Shown piece after piece: positions 34,936-48,187 of a stretch of DNA of 64,000 bases; position 1 is the first letter of the stretch; the number at the start of each line of letters is the position of its first letter. The notes beneath the pieces were generated by a model. The model saw only the letters and a list, made by a program, of their open reading frames with translations, ran no database searches and was not told the origin of the DNA. Position numbers and translations under genes: made by a program. Origin of the DNA: Aphidius gifuensis (taxonomy: Eukaryota > Arthropoda > Insecta > Hymenoptera > Braconidae); contig NC_057788.1 in the NCBI RefSeq assembly GCF_014905175.1, positions 9,362,001 through 9,426,000 on the forward strand. The letters are read 5' to 3'.

Positions 34936-36897
34936 TTATGTGTTCAAGTATCCAACAACTAACCATTGAGATGTAATTATTGTCTCAGAAGAATCTACTA
35001 TTGACCGATCAGATATTTTTATGTGTAAAATAATACCATTTGTACGATTTTTAGTTGCCTGATCAGCAGCAATAATCAAGTCAATTGTTATATTGTCAAT
35101 AAAAGAGACATCAAGAAGTTCAAGATCTGGATTATTTTTTATAAATTGAATAATACCAGCATTAGTAAGTTTCTTGCATTCATTACAATGCAATTCTTTC
35201 AATCCTTTTAATTTTATGATGGAGCTGTCTGTAATAATATCAATATGACTTACATTAAGCTGTTGTAAATTTTTTAAGTTTGTTAAGCCAACGAGAGCTG
35301 TCTCAGTAAGACCCATGCAACCTCGGATTTCTAAATTTTTTAAGTTTTTACAATTATTAGCAATAGCAATAATTGTACTATCTTCAAGATTTTTTGAATT
35401 AGACAAGTTTAGATGTTCAAGGCATTGTAATTTTGATAACTCATCAAGAACAGATGAAGAAGACAATGGGTCAGTATGAATAGATGGTACTAGAGTACAA
35501 AGAGGAATTTCTAAACGTTTAAGTTTTTTACAATTGTTTGAAATTGCAATTACTGATTCTTCACTGAGCACAATGAGAAAAAAAAATATCAAACATTCAA
35601 GATTTTCAAACTCTGTCAACTTTTTTAAGGCGGTATTATTCATATTGTGATTACGATTTCGTACCTTCAAGTGTTTCAAATTCTTGCAATATTTAACAAT
35701 TGTATTTGCTAAGTCAGGCGTTATTGTACAAGAAATACCAAGATATTCCAAGTTTTGAAAATTTATCCATCTTTTCAGACGGACTTGAGCTACATCATAA
35801 CGACCACGTGGAATATCAAGATGTTTTAGATTTTTGCATGTACAAAAAATAGTTTCAAGTACTTTTGTAGAGAGGTTCTTCATATTTAGCCATATATATT
35901 GAGTCATTAGGTCAATATATTCCAAATTAACGAGTTTATTAAATAGAGGATACTCGTGGTCTTCGTCATATGGTCGAAAGTTGAGATGAACAAGTGTAGT
36001 TTTTTCTGATATTTCTTGAAGAATTATGTTGTCTAAATAGAGGCCTTGCACTGTCAATTTTTGAAGATTTATAAATTTTTTAAAACTCTAAAATAATAAA
36101 AATGATTTATTTAAATAATTTATATTTATTAAATTGATAGTATTGTTTGTCACTAGTCATAAACAACTAGTTGGTATTCAATAACAACTTACCATAAAAA
36201 CTCTTAGTTTTCGAATCGACAGTAAATTTGATAATAAATGAATTTCATTGATTTCTTTTGGAAGACTATTAATTATTTCAAGTACATTAACTGTTTCATA
36301 TTCGTTTTTGCTTTCCAGTATTATTTTAATGCATTTTAATTTATTCAACTGTGTAAATGCTTGAACAAAGTGACCAGCATCATATTTTAACGAATCAACG
36401 TTAAATTCACATTCAAGACTTGTTAAATTTTTACAATGATCACTAACATATGGTATAATACTTGAATCACAAACATCTGAGAGAGACAATTTGTTTAGAT
36501 ATTTACCACATCTTAATAATATTTCTTCGACGTATGATTGTGTCAACAAACGATTATTATAAGAACGTCCAATTGATGATTGACATTTGTATTTTTTAAT
36601 GTCATACCAAGCTAGTTGACATGCCTCTTTCCATTTGGTACAAACTATAATAATAAACATATCAAATTTAAAAATTAATAATGGCAACATTGATATTTTA
36701 TTAACAAAAAAAGAAACTTTATTTTGATGATAATAATATTTACTTTCTTCCATATCTATCCTTTCTGGTATTGGCAGAAACATGATGATTTTTGCTAATG
36801 AGTCACAATCCAATGAATTGATGACTACTTTTTGATCCTCGTCAGCATCATTCGAGATTTGTTGGTTTTCTTCAACACATATTTTTTTTGCATTCAT
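34936..36897 (-). CDS. F-box/LRR protein (FBXL), three exons, 585 aa
   Basis: Coding exons are 36744-36897, 36193-36644 and 34936-36087. The start is taken at MNAKKICVEENQQ to match the family; a TTG-initiated extension (MNTYFQSLLK) would be 5'-UTR. The donor of exon 1 reads GAAGAAA|GTAAAT, so the junction codon becomes isoleucine (RIDMEE-I-CTKWKEA) where the others have valine. The 5'-UTR intron is 36910-37172 (class A). Exons 2-3 are the LTVQGLYLDN subtype. It is closest to the gene at 25345-27306, with differences clustered in LRR loops (LIVLSEESVIA against LKLLSEESIIA). Intron 1 (99 bp) is open in frame. Confidence 0.9.
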
Positions 36898-38285
36898 TTT
36901 AAGTAAACTCTGAAAATATGTATTCAATAAATAATGATGAGTTTAAATGTATCACAACCAGGATAATAAAATAAACAAAAATAACCATAAAAAAATATAT
37001 ATATATTCCAAGATATATAGATCAATTAAAAGTTGATGACTTACCAGCATAATCAAGACCGATAAAATTATATTTAAAGCCAAACAATATATTGAATGTC
37101 ATGCAACATGTTAAAATACAATTGATACACGACATCTTTTAATAAATGTAATTGTTAAAATAATACAGTTACCTTAATTGATCCTTTGATTAGGTGATAA
37201 TTTATTTGGTAGTTAAACTTGGTAACGTATAAAAAAAAAAAAATAAACACCTTTATTTGATGATGACTTTTAATTAGACAATTTTGTACGTTTGACCGTT
37301 AATTGTTCTATTGTTATTTGTTAACTTTTGATATGATTGTATAAACATTAAACAGTCAGAAAAAAAAAAAAAAAAACCACTTGATCCCAGCTAGAAGTCT
37401 ACGTTACCAACATGGTTTTGGTAACTAATGAGTTGACTACATTGTTGTAGTCAAAAGTTGTAGTCAAAAGTAGTCAAAAGTTTCAAGTTTTGAATAAAAA
37501 TTTTTAAATGTTATAATTTATAAATAACTTATAAATAATAACAAACAAATAATCAATTGTAATTTATTGCCAGCTGTTAAGAAATAAAAATTAAACCGAG
37601 TGTATATATAAAATCACACTACGACAAATAATTTCACTGATTACTTTATTTGTTGCATTCAATCTTGTTGTATTTATTCTTTCATTATTTAAATTAAGAT
37701 GCTTAATGGTTAATAAAATAAATAAAAATATTTATTATTTTTGAAATATAATCTTTAGAAATATTTTTGTCTGTATAATTATTTGTTTAGGTGTAGAATA
37801 AATAATCAATTTATTTTAGTAATGAATGATAATTTATTGAGAGAATATATTGTCAATAAGATGCGATTATCATATTCAAGAATTTACCTTACTTAAAAAT
37901 TTGTAAGTATCAAAAATAACAGGCATGTTTATCAAGAAAATATAAAATGATTTTTCAAGCCATTTAAATATTATCAAAGCTGTGATTATGCATGTACAAT
38001 TAAAGGTAAAAATAATTGTTCAATAAAAAAAAAATTATTCAAGAAAGTATTTTTATTATTGAACTTGGTTTTACAAAAATATTTATATTGACATTTGAAT
38101 TTTTATAATTCCAAGTAATATAAAAAACAAGTAATAATAATAAAATGATTTTTTTACAATGTATTCGACTTGGTAACGTATTTTGTATGTGTTTTTGAGA
38201 ATACATTATGAAAAAATATAACGCGTATGAATAAGAGAGAAATGTTATACGATAAATTAAATTATGTCTTTTTAATAAATATCAT
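36898..38285 (-). promoter_or_regulatory. class A 5' region and next 3' flank
   Basis: The 5'-UTR intron is 36910-37172 and the noncoding exon starts above 37173. A poly-A run sits at about 37360-37375. The shortened conserved block (37376-37415, TTGATCCCAGCTAGAAGTCT) has lost the CACGTG core. The rest is spacer and the 3' flank of the next gene. No gene is seen. Confidence 0.5.
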
Positions 38286-40234
38286 TTATTTTTCAACGAC
38301 CAACCATTGAGATGCAATTGACTTATAATAGTCAAGTATTGACTGGTCAGATGTTTTTATGTGTAAAATGATACCATTTGTACGATTTTTAGTTGCCTGA
38401 TCAGCACCAATAACCAAGTCAGTTGTAATATTATCAATAGAACAGATATCAAGAAATTCAAGTTCTGGATTATTTTTTATAAATTGAATAATACCAGTAT
38501 TAGTAAGTTTTTCGCAATTAGAACAATCAAATTCTTTCAATCCTCTTAACCTGACAATGAAGCTGTCTGAAATATCAAGTAAGCTTACGTCTAGTTTTTC
38601 TAAATTTTTCAAGTTTGTTAAAGCAACAACGAGAGCTGTCTCAGTAAGACCCGGGCAACCTTCGATATCTAAACTTTTTAGGTTTTTACAATTATTAGCA
38701 ATAGCAGTAATTGTACTATCTTTGAGATTTCCTGTATAACGCAATTTTAGATGTTTAAGATATTGTAATTTTGATAACTCATCAAGAACAGGTGGTGAAG
38801 AAAGTGGCTCACCATCAATAGACGGCACTATAATGCAATGAGAAAATTCTAAACGTTTAAGTTTTTTACAATTGTTTGAAATTGCGATTATTGATCTCTC
38901 GCTGAGCTTAAAGCACTTAAAATTTATTATTAAACTTTCAAGATTTTCCAACTCTGTTAACTTTGTTACAGCATTTTCATTTAATGAACGATAGGAGTAT
39001 CTAAGTCTTAGACTCAAGTATTTCACATTCTTGCAATATTCAACAATTGTATTTGCCAAGTCAAGTGATAATTTATCACAAGGTAAACAAAGATATTCTA
39101 AATTTTGTAAATTTTTCCATTTTTCGAGAGGAATACTGTTTACATTAAAATAATCATATGGAATATCAAGATGTTTTAGATTTTTGCATGTACAAAAAAT
39201 AGTGTTAAGTACTTTTGTAGAGAGTTCTTTGTCTACAAATTTCGTTGAAACATCACTTTCAGTTTCTATTTTAATATATCCCAAATTAACGAGTTTATCA
39301 AATAGAGGAAACCCTATGAGTATACCATGTACCTGAAGGTCAAGATGAACAAGAGTTGTTTTTTCTGCTATTTCTTGAAGAATAATTTTGTCTAAACAGA
39401 GGCCATTTAAAGTCAATTTTTGAAGTTTGTTAAATTTTCTTAAAGTCTGAAAATAATAGAAATTTATTTAAATAATTTTTATTTATTTTATTGACAGTGT
39501 TGATAAACAACTAGTTGGTATTCGATAAAAACTTACGAAAAGAACGGTTCGTTTACCGTACCAGCAACGTGTAGAAAGTAAATGAATTTCATTAATTTCT
39601 TCTGGAAGACTATCTATTATTTCAAAAAGACTAATTGTTTCATCATAGTAACCTCTTCGGTGTTCCACTATTATTTTAATGCATTTTAATTTATCCAACT
39701 GTGTAAATGCTTGGACAAAGTGATTATCCCTGATGGTTAATGAAGCAACGTCAAATTTACATTCAAGACTTGTTAAATTTTTACAGTGATCACCAATAAA
39801 TGGCATGATACTTGAATCACAAACATCTGAGAGAGACAATTCTTTTAGATAATTACCACATCTTAATAATATTTTCTCGAGGTATGATTGTGTCAACAAA
39901 CGGTTATCATAACAACGTCCAATTGATGATTCACATTTGTATTTTTTAATGTCAGACCAAGCTAGTTGACATGCCTCTTTCCATTTGACACAAACTAGAA
40001 TAAAACGTATATCAAATTTAAAAGTCATAATAGAAACATTATTAACAAAAAAAATACTTTATTTTAATGGTAATATATACCTTTTTCCAAGTCTATCCTT
40101 TCTGGTATTGGCAGCAGCATAAAGATTTTTGCTAACGAGTCATAATCCAATGAATTGATGACAACTTTTTGATCCTTGTCACCATCATCAAAAATTTGTT
40201 GGTCTTTCTCAACAAATAATTCTATTGCACTCAT
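38286..40234 (-). CDS. F-box/LRR protein (FBXL), three exons, 590 aa
   Basis: Coding exons are 40081-40234, 39537-39994 and 38286-39446. Exon 1 is short enough to be missed by length filters; it reads MSAIELFVEKDQQIFDDGDK and ends PERIDLEK. The 5'-UTR intron is 40247-40480 (class A). The second half of the F-box is VCVKWKEACQLAWSD. Exon 3 is a distinct subtype: LTLNGLCLDKIILQEIAEKT, then CDKLSLDLANTIVEYCKNVK and SYRSLNENAVTKLTELENLE. It has one extra residue in TETALVVALTNL. The same subtype occurs only at 48188-50126. Confidence 0.9.
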
Positions 40235-41471
40235 TTTAAGTAAACTCTAAAAATATATATATAATAAATAATGAAGAATTCAAATGTATTATGCAACTGG
40301 AATAAAATAAACAGAAATATATTCCAAAGTATAGATCAATTAAAGGTTAATGATTTACCAGTAAAATTATATTTACCATGCCAAATCATGTTGAATGCGA
40401 TGCAACATGTTAAAGTACGATTGATACATGTGATTTTTTTATAAATATAATTGTTGAAAGTACCTATGAATTTTTTTTACCTTAATTGATCCTTTGACTT
40501 GTTGATGATTAATTTAGTAGTTAATGCAATAAATTTTGTTCTTTTTCACTACACAATGTCATTGACTTGGTAATGTACTTTAAATACCCGTATTCAAAAA
40601 AAAAAAAGTAATAATTTAATGATCGGTTTTAATTAAACAATTTTGTACGTTTGACTGTTAATTGTGCTATAATTGTTAAAATGTTAACCTTTGCTATGAA
40701 TGTAAGCAGTGAAAAAAAAAAAAAAACAACCCACAAGTGATCCCAGCTAAAAGTCTACGCTACCAACACGATTTTAAAAACTCATGAGTTGACTACAATT
40801 GACTACTGCATTTATTGAGTTGATCTTTCAAGTTGTGAATAAAAAATTCTGAATGTTATAAATGACAACAAACAAATAAATTGTGCTGTAATTTATTGTC
40901 AGCTGTTAAAAGTTAAAACCAGTGTATCATTGAATTACATCAAATAATTTTACTGATTACTTTATTTGTTCAGTTTAATCTTCTTGTTTTTTTTTTCTAA
41001 ATTAAGATTTAGAAACTTCATTATTTTTGAAATATAATATTTGTTTTTCATTTTCGAAAAATCTCTCGAAATATTTTTGGTAATATGAATATTTGTTTAG
41101 GTAAATAATTAATCAATATTTTTTGAGAATGATTATTTCTTGCAAGAATATGTTGCCAATAAGATGCAATTATCATATTCAAGAATTTACCTCATTTACA
41201 AATTTGTAAGTATCAACGATAATAGGCACATTTTAAAAAAAAATATAAAATGATTTTTTAAGCCACTTGAATATTATCAAAGCTGTAATTATATATGTAC
41301 AACTAAAGGTAAAAATAATTGTTTGATACAAAAAAATTTTTGTGAAAGTATATTTTTTTTTAAATACTTTGTTTTACAAAATTATTAACGTTGTCATTAG
41401 ACTTTTCATGATTCCAACTAATATCACAAACAAGTTATATTAAATTGAGAAAAGTCATACGATAAATTTAA
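40235..41471 (-). promoter_or_regulatory. class A 5' region and next 3' flank
   Basis: The 5'-UTR intron is 40247-40480, and the noncoding exon runs from 40481. The poly-A run (40714-40727) and conserved block (40731-40772, CACAAGTGATCCCAGCTAAAA) follow. The shared spacer and the 3' flank of the next gene come after about 41160. No gene is seen. Confidence 0.5.
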
Positions 41472-43439
41472 TTATATGTCCAAGTATCCAACAACTAACC
41501 ATTGAGATGTAATTATTGACTCAGAAGCATCTATTATTGACGGATTAAATATTTTTATGTATAAAATAAGACCATTTGTACGATTTTTAGTTGCCTGATC
41601 AGCAGCAATAATCAAGTCAATTGTTATATTGTCAATAAAATAGACATCAAGAAGTTCAAGATCTGGATTATTTTTTATAAATCGGATAATACCAGCATTA
41701 GTAAGTTTCTTGCATTTGTTACAATGCAATTCTTTCAAGCCTTTCAATTTGCTAAGAAAGCTGTCTGTAACTATATCGAGAAAGCTTACATCTAGTTTTT
41801 CTAAATTTTCCAAGTTTGTTAGAGCAGCAAGAGCTGTTTCAGTAATCGTACTGCAACCTCGGATATCTAAACTTTTTAGGTTCTTACAATTATTAGCAAT
41901 AGCAATAATCGTACTATCTTTAAGATTTCTTGCATCACGCAAGTTTAGATGTTCAAGATATTGTAATTTTGATAACTCATTAAGAACAGATGGAGAAGAA
42001 AGTGGCTCACCATCAATAGATGGTTCTAAAAAGCCACCAAGAATTTCTAAACGTTTAAGTTTTTTACAATTGTTTGAAATTGAAATTATTGATTCTTCAC
42101 TGAGCCTTGTGCGAAAAAGCAATATTAAACATTCAAGATTTTCCAACTCTGTTAACTTTTTTAAAGCGATATTATCCATAGTGTGATGGGGGTTTTGTAT
42201 GATTCTCAAGTGTTTCAAATTCTTGCAATATTTAACAATTGTATTTGCAACGTCAGGCATAATAGTACAAGAAATACCAAGATATTCCAAATTTCGAAAG
42301 TTTTTCCATTTTTTGAGAGGAATTTTAGCTACATCATAAATACCATATGGAATATCAAGATGTTTTAAATTTTTGCATGTACAAAAAATGGTGTTGAGTA
42401 CTTTGTAGAGAAGTTCTTCATATTTAGCCATATATATCGAGTCTCTATTTTAATATATTCCAAATTAACGAGTTTATCAAATAGAGGAACTCGTGGTTTC
42501 AGTCATATGGTCGAATGCTAAGATAAACAAGTGCAGTTTTTTCTGCTATTTCTTGAAGAATTATGTTGTCTAAACATAGACCATTTAATGTCAATTTCTT
42601 AAGATTTTTAAATTTTTTAAAACTCTGAAATAATAAAAATTATTTATTCAAATAATTTATATTCATTCAATTGATAGTATTGTTTGTCAATGGTGATAAA
42701 CAACAAGTACATATTCAATAACAACTTACCATAAAAGCTTTTCGTGGTTGAAGTGACTTAAATTTAGAAAATAAATGAATTTCATTAATTTCTTTTGGAA
42801 GACTATTAATTATTTCAAGTACATTAACTGTTTCATTTTTGTTTTTGCTTTCCAGTATTATTTTAATGCATTTTAATTTATCCAACTGTGTAAATGCTTG
42901 AACAAAGTGACCAGCATTATGAGTTAATAAATCGTCGTCAAATTCACATTCAAGACTTGTTAAATTTTTACAGTGATCACCAACAAATGGCATGATACTT
43001 GAATTACAAACATTTGAGAGAGACAATTCTTTTAGATAATTACCACATCTTAATAATATTTTCTCGAGGTATGATTGTGTCAACAAACGATTATCATAAC
43101 AACGTCCAATTGATGATTGACATTTGTATTTTTTAATGTCATACCAAGCTAGTTGACATGCCTCTTTCCATTCGATACAAACTAGAATAATAAAACGTAT
43201 ATCAAATTTTAAAATTAATAATACAAACATTGTCATTTTATTTAAAAAATAAAAAGAACTTTTATTTTGATGATAATATATTCACCTTTTTCCATGTCTA
43301 TCCTTTCTGGTATTGGCAACAACATGATGATTTTTGCTAATGAGTGACAATCCAATGAATTGTTGACGACTTCTGGATCCTTGTCATCCACATCAGAGGT
43401 TTGTTGGTCTGTCTCAACACATATTTTTTTTGCATTCAT
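41472..43439 (-). pseudogene. F-box/LRR pseudogene with stop and two 1-base deletions
   Basis: Exons 1 (43286-43439) and 2 (42730-43181, junction VCIEWKEA) are intact. Exon 3 (41472-42624) is damaged near its start: an in-frame TGA at 42499-42501 in RPYD, then a 1-base deletion near 42488 before PLFDKL and another near 42408 (AAAA to AAA in STKVLNT). Downstream of 42431 the frame is open to the normal stop, ending SQWLVVGYLDI. As spliced, the product would stop after the second exon 3 LRR. The damage is modest, so loss is probably recent. The 5'-UTR intron 43452-43712 and class A block are still present. Confidence 0.85.
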
Positions 43440-44428
43440 TTTCAGTAAACTCTGTAAATATATATTATAAAAATGATGATGAATTTATATGTTTTACAAC
43501 CAGAATAATAAAATGAACGAAAATAACCATAAAAAAATATATATTCCAAGATATAGATCAATTAAAAGTTGATGATTTACCAGTAAAATCAACATGAATA
43601 AAATTATATTCAAAGCCAAATAATATTGAATGTCATGCAACATGTTAAAATACAATTGATACACGAGATAGTTTTATAGCTGTAATTGATAAAATTATGA
43701 ATTTTAATTTACCTTTATTGATGATTAATTTAGTTGTTGATGCAATAAATTTTTGACTTTTTTAATACACAATGTCATTGACTTGTTAGTGCATTTAAAA
43801 AAAAAATGAATGTATTAATTAAACAATGAGTATTAATTAGACAATTTTGTACGTTTGATTGTTAATTGTACTATTGTTATTTGTTAACCTTCGATGTGGA
43901 TGTAAGAAAAAAAAAAAAAACAAACCCACGTGTGGAATAACGTGATCCAGCTAGAAATCTACGTTATCAACATGGTTTTGATAATTCATTAGTTGACTAC
44001 AATTGACTTGATATGACTGGATATGACTACTGCATTCTATGATTTGATGACTAATTCCATTTATTAATACAAGTTGCAGTGAAAAGTAGTGAAAAGTAGT
44101 CAAAAGTTTCAAGTTTTAAATTAAAAAAATTTTGAATATTACAAACGATAACAAACAAATAAATTGTGCTGCAATTTATTGTCAGCTGATAAAAGTTAAA
44201 CCCAGTGTATCATCAAACTACATCAAATAATTTTACTGATTACTTTATTGGTTCAATTTAATCTTCTTGTATTTTTTTTTTCATCATTTAAATATTTGTT
44301 TTTTATTTTCAAAAAATCTTTAGAAATATTTTTGGCTGTATAAATATTTGTTTAGATTTTTAGATATTTATTAAAAAAATAGAAAATTTATAAAAAAAAG
44401 GTAAAAGTAATTGTCTTATTTAAAAAAT
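43440..44428 (-). promoter_or_regulatory. class A 5' region and spacer
   Basis: The 5'-UTR intron is 43452-43712, followed by the noncoding exon from 43713 and a poly-A run (43906-43920). The conserved block at 43922-43976 has an intact CCCACGTGTGGAATAACGTG, nearly identical to the block at 3008-3058. Spacer follows. No gene is seen. Confidence 0.5.
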
Positions 44429-44560
44429 TATATTTATTTATTTATTTATTATAATCGCAGCGACTTAGGTCATTTCAAGAATCAAGGTAAAATTACAAAT
44501 TTACATTTGAAATTAAGCTCTAGTGATAATTACATTACCACATTACCACATTTATTTGGT
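44429..44560. repeat. TTTA tail and retroelement-like stub, copy 3
   Basis: A short TTTA run (44430-44451), ATAATCGCAGCGACTTAGGTC and the shared body up to ACATTACCACATTACCACATT. It lies in the 3' flank of an F-box/LRR unit, as do copies 1 and 2, which suggests one ancestral insertion spread by gene duplication. Confidence 0.45.
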
Positions 44561-44808
44561 AAAAAAGGATATTTATTTTTAAACTTTGCTTTACAAAAAT
44601 ATTAACATTGTCATTAAAATTTTTATGATTCCAAGTAATATCGAAAACAAGTTATAATAATAATAATGATAATAATCTTCTTTTACAATGTCCTTGACTT
44701 GGTAACGTATTTTGTAGGTGTTTTTGAGAATACATTATGGAAGAATATTGAGCAGATTAAATAAGAGAGAAAATATACGATAAATTTAAATTAATTTGAA
44801 GGATAAAT

Positions 44809-46761
44809 CTATGTTCTAACAACCAACCATTGAGATTTAATTATTGACTCAGAATCGTCCAACCAATCTGCATCTGTTGATATGTATAAAATGATACCAT
44901 TTGTACGATTTTTAGTTGCCTGATCAGCACCAATAACTATATCAATTGTAGTATTCTTTATATCATAGATACTGATCATTTCAAGATCTGGATTATTTTT
45001 TATAAATTGAATAATACCAACATCAGTAAGTTTCTCGCAACCATCACAATCAAATACTTTTAATCCTTTCAACCTGATAATGTAGCTGTCTGAAATAACA
45101 CTAAAGCCTATTGCCAGTGATTCTAAATTTTCCAACTTTGTTAAAGCAACAAGAGCTGTTTCAGTAGTATCACCGGCACCTTGGATATCTAAACTTTTTA
45201 GGTTTTTACAATTATTAGCAATAGCAATGATTGTATTATCGTCAATATTTTCTACATCTTTCAAGTTTAGATGTTCAAGATATTGTAATTTTGATAACTC
45301 ATTTAAAACAGATGGAGAAGAAAGTGGCTCACCATCAATATTTGTTGATAATATAGTGCAATCAGCAAGTTCTAAACGTTTAAGTTTTTTACAATTGTTT
45401 GAAATTGCGATTATTGCTTCCTCACTGATGCATTTATAATTCATCTCCAAACTTTCAAGATTTTCCAATTTTGTTAACTTTTCTACAACATTTGCCTCTA
45501 TATTCTCGCATATAGTGTTCATGCACAAGTGTTTTAAATTCTTGCAATATTTAACAATTGTATCTGCTAAGTCAGGTGACACATCATCGCAAGATAAACG
45601 AAGATATTCTAAATTTTTCAAGTTTTTCCATTTTGCCAAAGAAATTTCAGCAAGATCATTAAAGAAATATGTAATATCAAGATGTTTTAGATTTTTGCAT
45701 TTACAAAAAATAGCGTTGATTACTTCTGTAGAGTCTTTTATCTCTTTATTTTTTATTAGAGTCTCTACTTGAATATATTCCAAATTAACGAGTTTATCGA
45801 ATAGAGGAAACTCTTTGTGTGTATCATAGAATTGAATTTCAAGATGAACAAGTGTTGTTGCTTCTGCTATTTCTTGAAGAATTAGCTCGTCTACGCTGAA
45901 GTCAATTAAAGTCAGTTTTTGAAGATTTTTGAATTTTTTTAAAGTCTGAAAATAATAGAAATTTATATATGTTATTTCAAATATGTACTATCAATCAAAT
46001 GAATACAAATAAGTTATATTGTTTGTCACTGGTGATAAACAACTAGTTGGTATTCAATAACAACTTACGAAAAGAACTGCTCGTTCACCGAGCCAATATT
46101 TAGTAAGTATATGAATTTCATTTATTTTTTCTGGAAGACTGTTAATTATTTCAAATAGATTAATTGCTGTTTTTTGTTTATTCGTATGGCTCAGTAACAT
46201 TTTGATGCATTTTAATTTATCCAACTGTGTAAATGCTTGAGCAATGTGATCAGCATTATCATCAATTTTACATTCAAGACTTGTTAAATTTTTACAGTGA
46301 TCACCAACAAATGACATGATACTTGAATCACAAACATCTGAGAGAGACAATTCTCTTAGATATTTACCACATCTTAATAATATTTTCTCGAGGTATGATT
46401 GTGTCAACAAACGATTATCATAAGAACGTCCAATTGATGATTTACATTTGTACTTTTTAATGTCATACCAAGCTAGTTGACATGCCTCTTTCCATTTGGT
46501 ACAAACTGGAATAAAACGTATATGATAAATTTAAAAATTAATAATACAAACACTGATAATTTATTAAAAAAAAAAAAGAAACTTTATTTTGATAATAATA
46601 TATTCACCTTCTTCCATGTCTATCCTTTCTGGTATTGGCAATAACATGATGATGTTTGCTAATGAGTCGTAATCCAGTGAATTGATGACGACTTTTGGAT
46701 GATTGCCATCCACATTAGAGGTTTGTTGGTCTGTCTCAACACATATTTTTTTTGCATTCAT
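44809..46761 (-). CDS. F-box/LRR protein (FBXL), three exons, 575 aa
   Basis: Coding exons are 46608-46761, 46069-46505 and 44809-45945. The N-terminus MNAKKICVETDQQTSNVDGN is class A (5'-UTR intron 46774-47040). Exon 3 is open above its first ATG (45783) to the acceptor and reads TLKKFKNLQKLTLIDFSVDE. The subtype has SPDLADTIVKYCKNLKHLCM and a cap with TDADWLDDSESIIKSQWLVV. It is the sister of the gene at 61709-63679. Intron 2 (45946-46068) contains a 33-base segment (45980-46012) in inverted orientation relative to other family members. Confidence 0.9.
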
Positions 46762-48187
46762 TTTCAGTAAACTCTGTAAATATATATTATAAAAATGATA
46801 ATGAATTTATATGTTTTACAACCAGAATAATAAAATAAACAAAAATAACCATAAAAAATAATATATATTCCATGATATAGATCGCAATTAAAAGTTGATG
46901 ATTTACCAGCAATAAATCATCATCAATAAAATTTTATTCAAAGCCAAATAGTATTAAATGCCATGCAACATGTTAAAATACAATTAATACACGAAATTAT
47001 TTAATAAATGTAATTGTTAAAATAATGAATTTACAGTTACCTTAATTGATCCTTTGATTAGGTGATAATTAATTTAGTAGTTAAACTTGGTAACGTATAA
47101 AAATAAAAAATAAACACATTAATTTGATGATGACTTTTAATTAGACAATTCTGTACGTTTGACCGTTAATTATGCTATTGTTATTTGTTAACCTTTGATA
47201 TGAATGTAACGAATGTAAACAGTAAGAAAAAAAAAAAAAAACCCACGTGATCCCAACTAGAAGTCTACGTTACCAACATGGTTTTGGCAACTAATGAGTT
47301 GATTACAATAATTGACTACAATTGACTACAATTGACTACAGTTGACTACATTGACAATGTCAAAAGTAGTCAGAAGTTTCAAGTTTTAAATAAAAATTTT
47401 TAAATGTTATAAATAATAACAAACAAATAATCAATTGTAATTTATTGTCAGCTGTTAAAGAATAAAAATTAAACCAAGTGTATATATCAAACTACACTAC
47501 ATCAAATAATTTTACTGATTATTTTATTTGTTGAATTCAATCTCATTGTATTTATTTTTTTATTATTTAAATTAAGATACACAATGGTTCATTAAATGAA
47601 TAAAAATATTTATTATTTTTAAAATATAATATTTGTTTTTCATTTTCAACAAATCTTTAGAAATATTTTTGTCTGTATGATTATTTGTTTAGGTATAGAA
47701 TAATTAATCAATTTATTTTAGTAATGAATGATATAATTTATTAAGAGAATATATTGTCAGTAAGATGGGATTATCATATTCAAGAATTTACCTTACTTAA
47801 AAATTTGTAAGTATCAAAAATAACAGGCATGTTTATCAAGAAAATATAAAATGATTTTTCAAGCCATTTAAATATTATCAAAGCTGTGATTATATATGTA
47901 CAATTAAAGGTAAAAATAATTGTTCAATTAAAAAAAGTTATTCAAGAAAGTATTTTTATTATTAAACTTGGTTTTACAAAAATATTTATATTGACAATTG
48001 AATTTTTATAATTCCAAGTAATATAAAAAACAAGTAATAATAATAAAATGGTTTTTTTACAATGTATTCGACGTGGTAACGTATTCTGTATGTGTAATTG
48101 AGAATACATTATGGAAAAATATATCGCGTATGAATAAGAGAGAAAGTTATACGATAAATTAAATTATGTCTTTTTAATAAATATCAT
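46762..48187 (-). promoter_or_regulatory. class A 5' region and next 3' flank
   Basis: The 5'-UTR intron is 46774-47040. The poly-A run (47226-47240) and conserved block (47240-47282, CACGTGATCCCAACTAGAAG) follow. Around 47310-47345 is a short tandem run of ATTGACTACA. The 3' flank of the next gene starts near 47780. No gene is seen. Confidence 0.5.
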
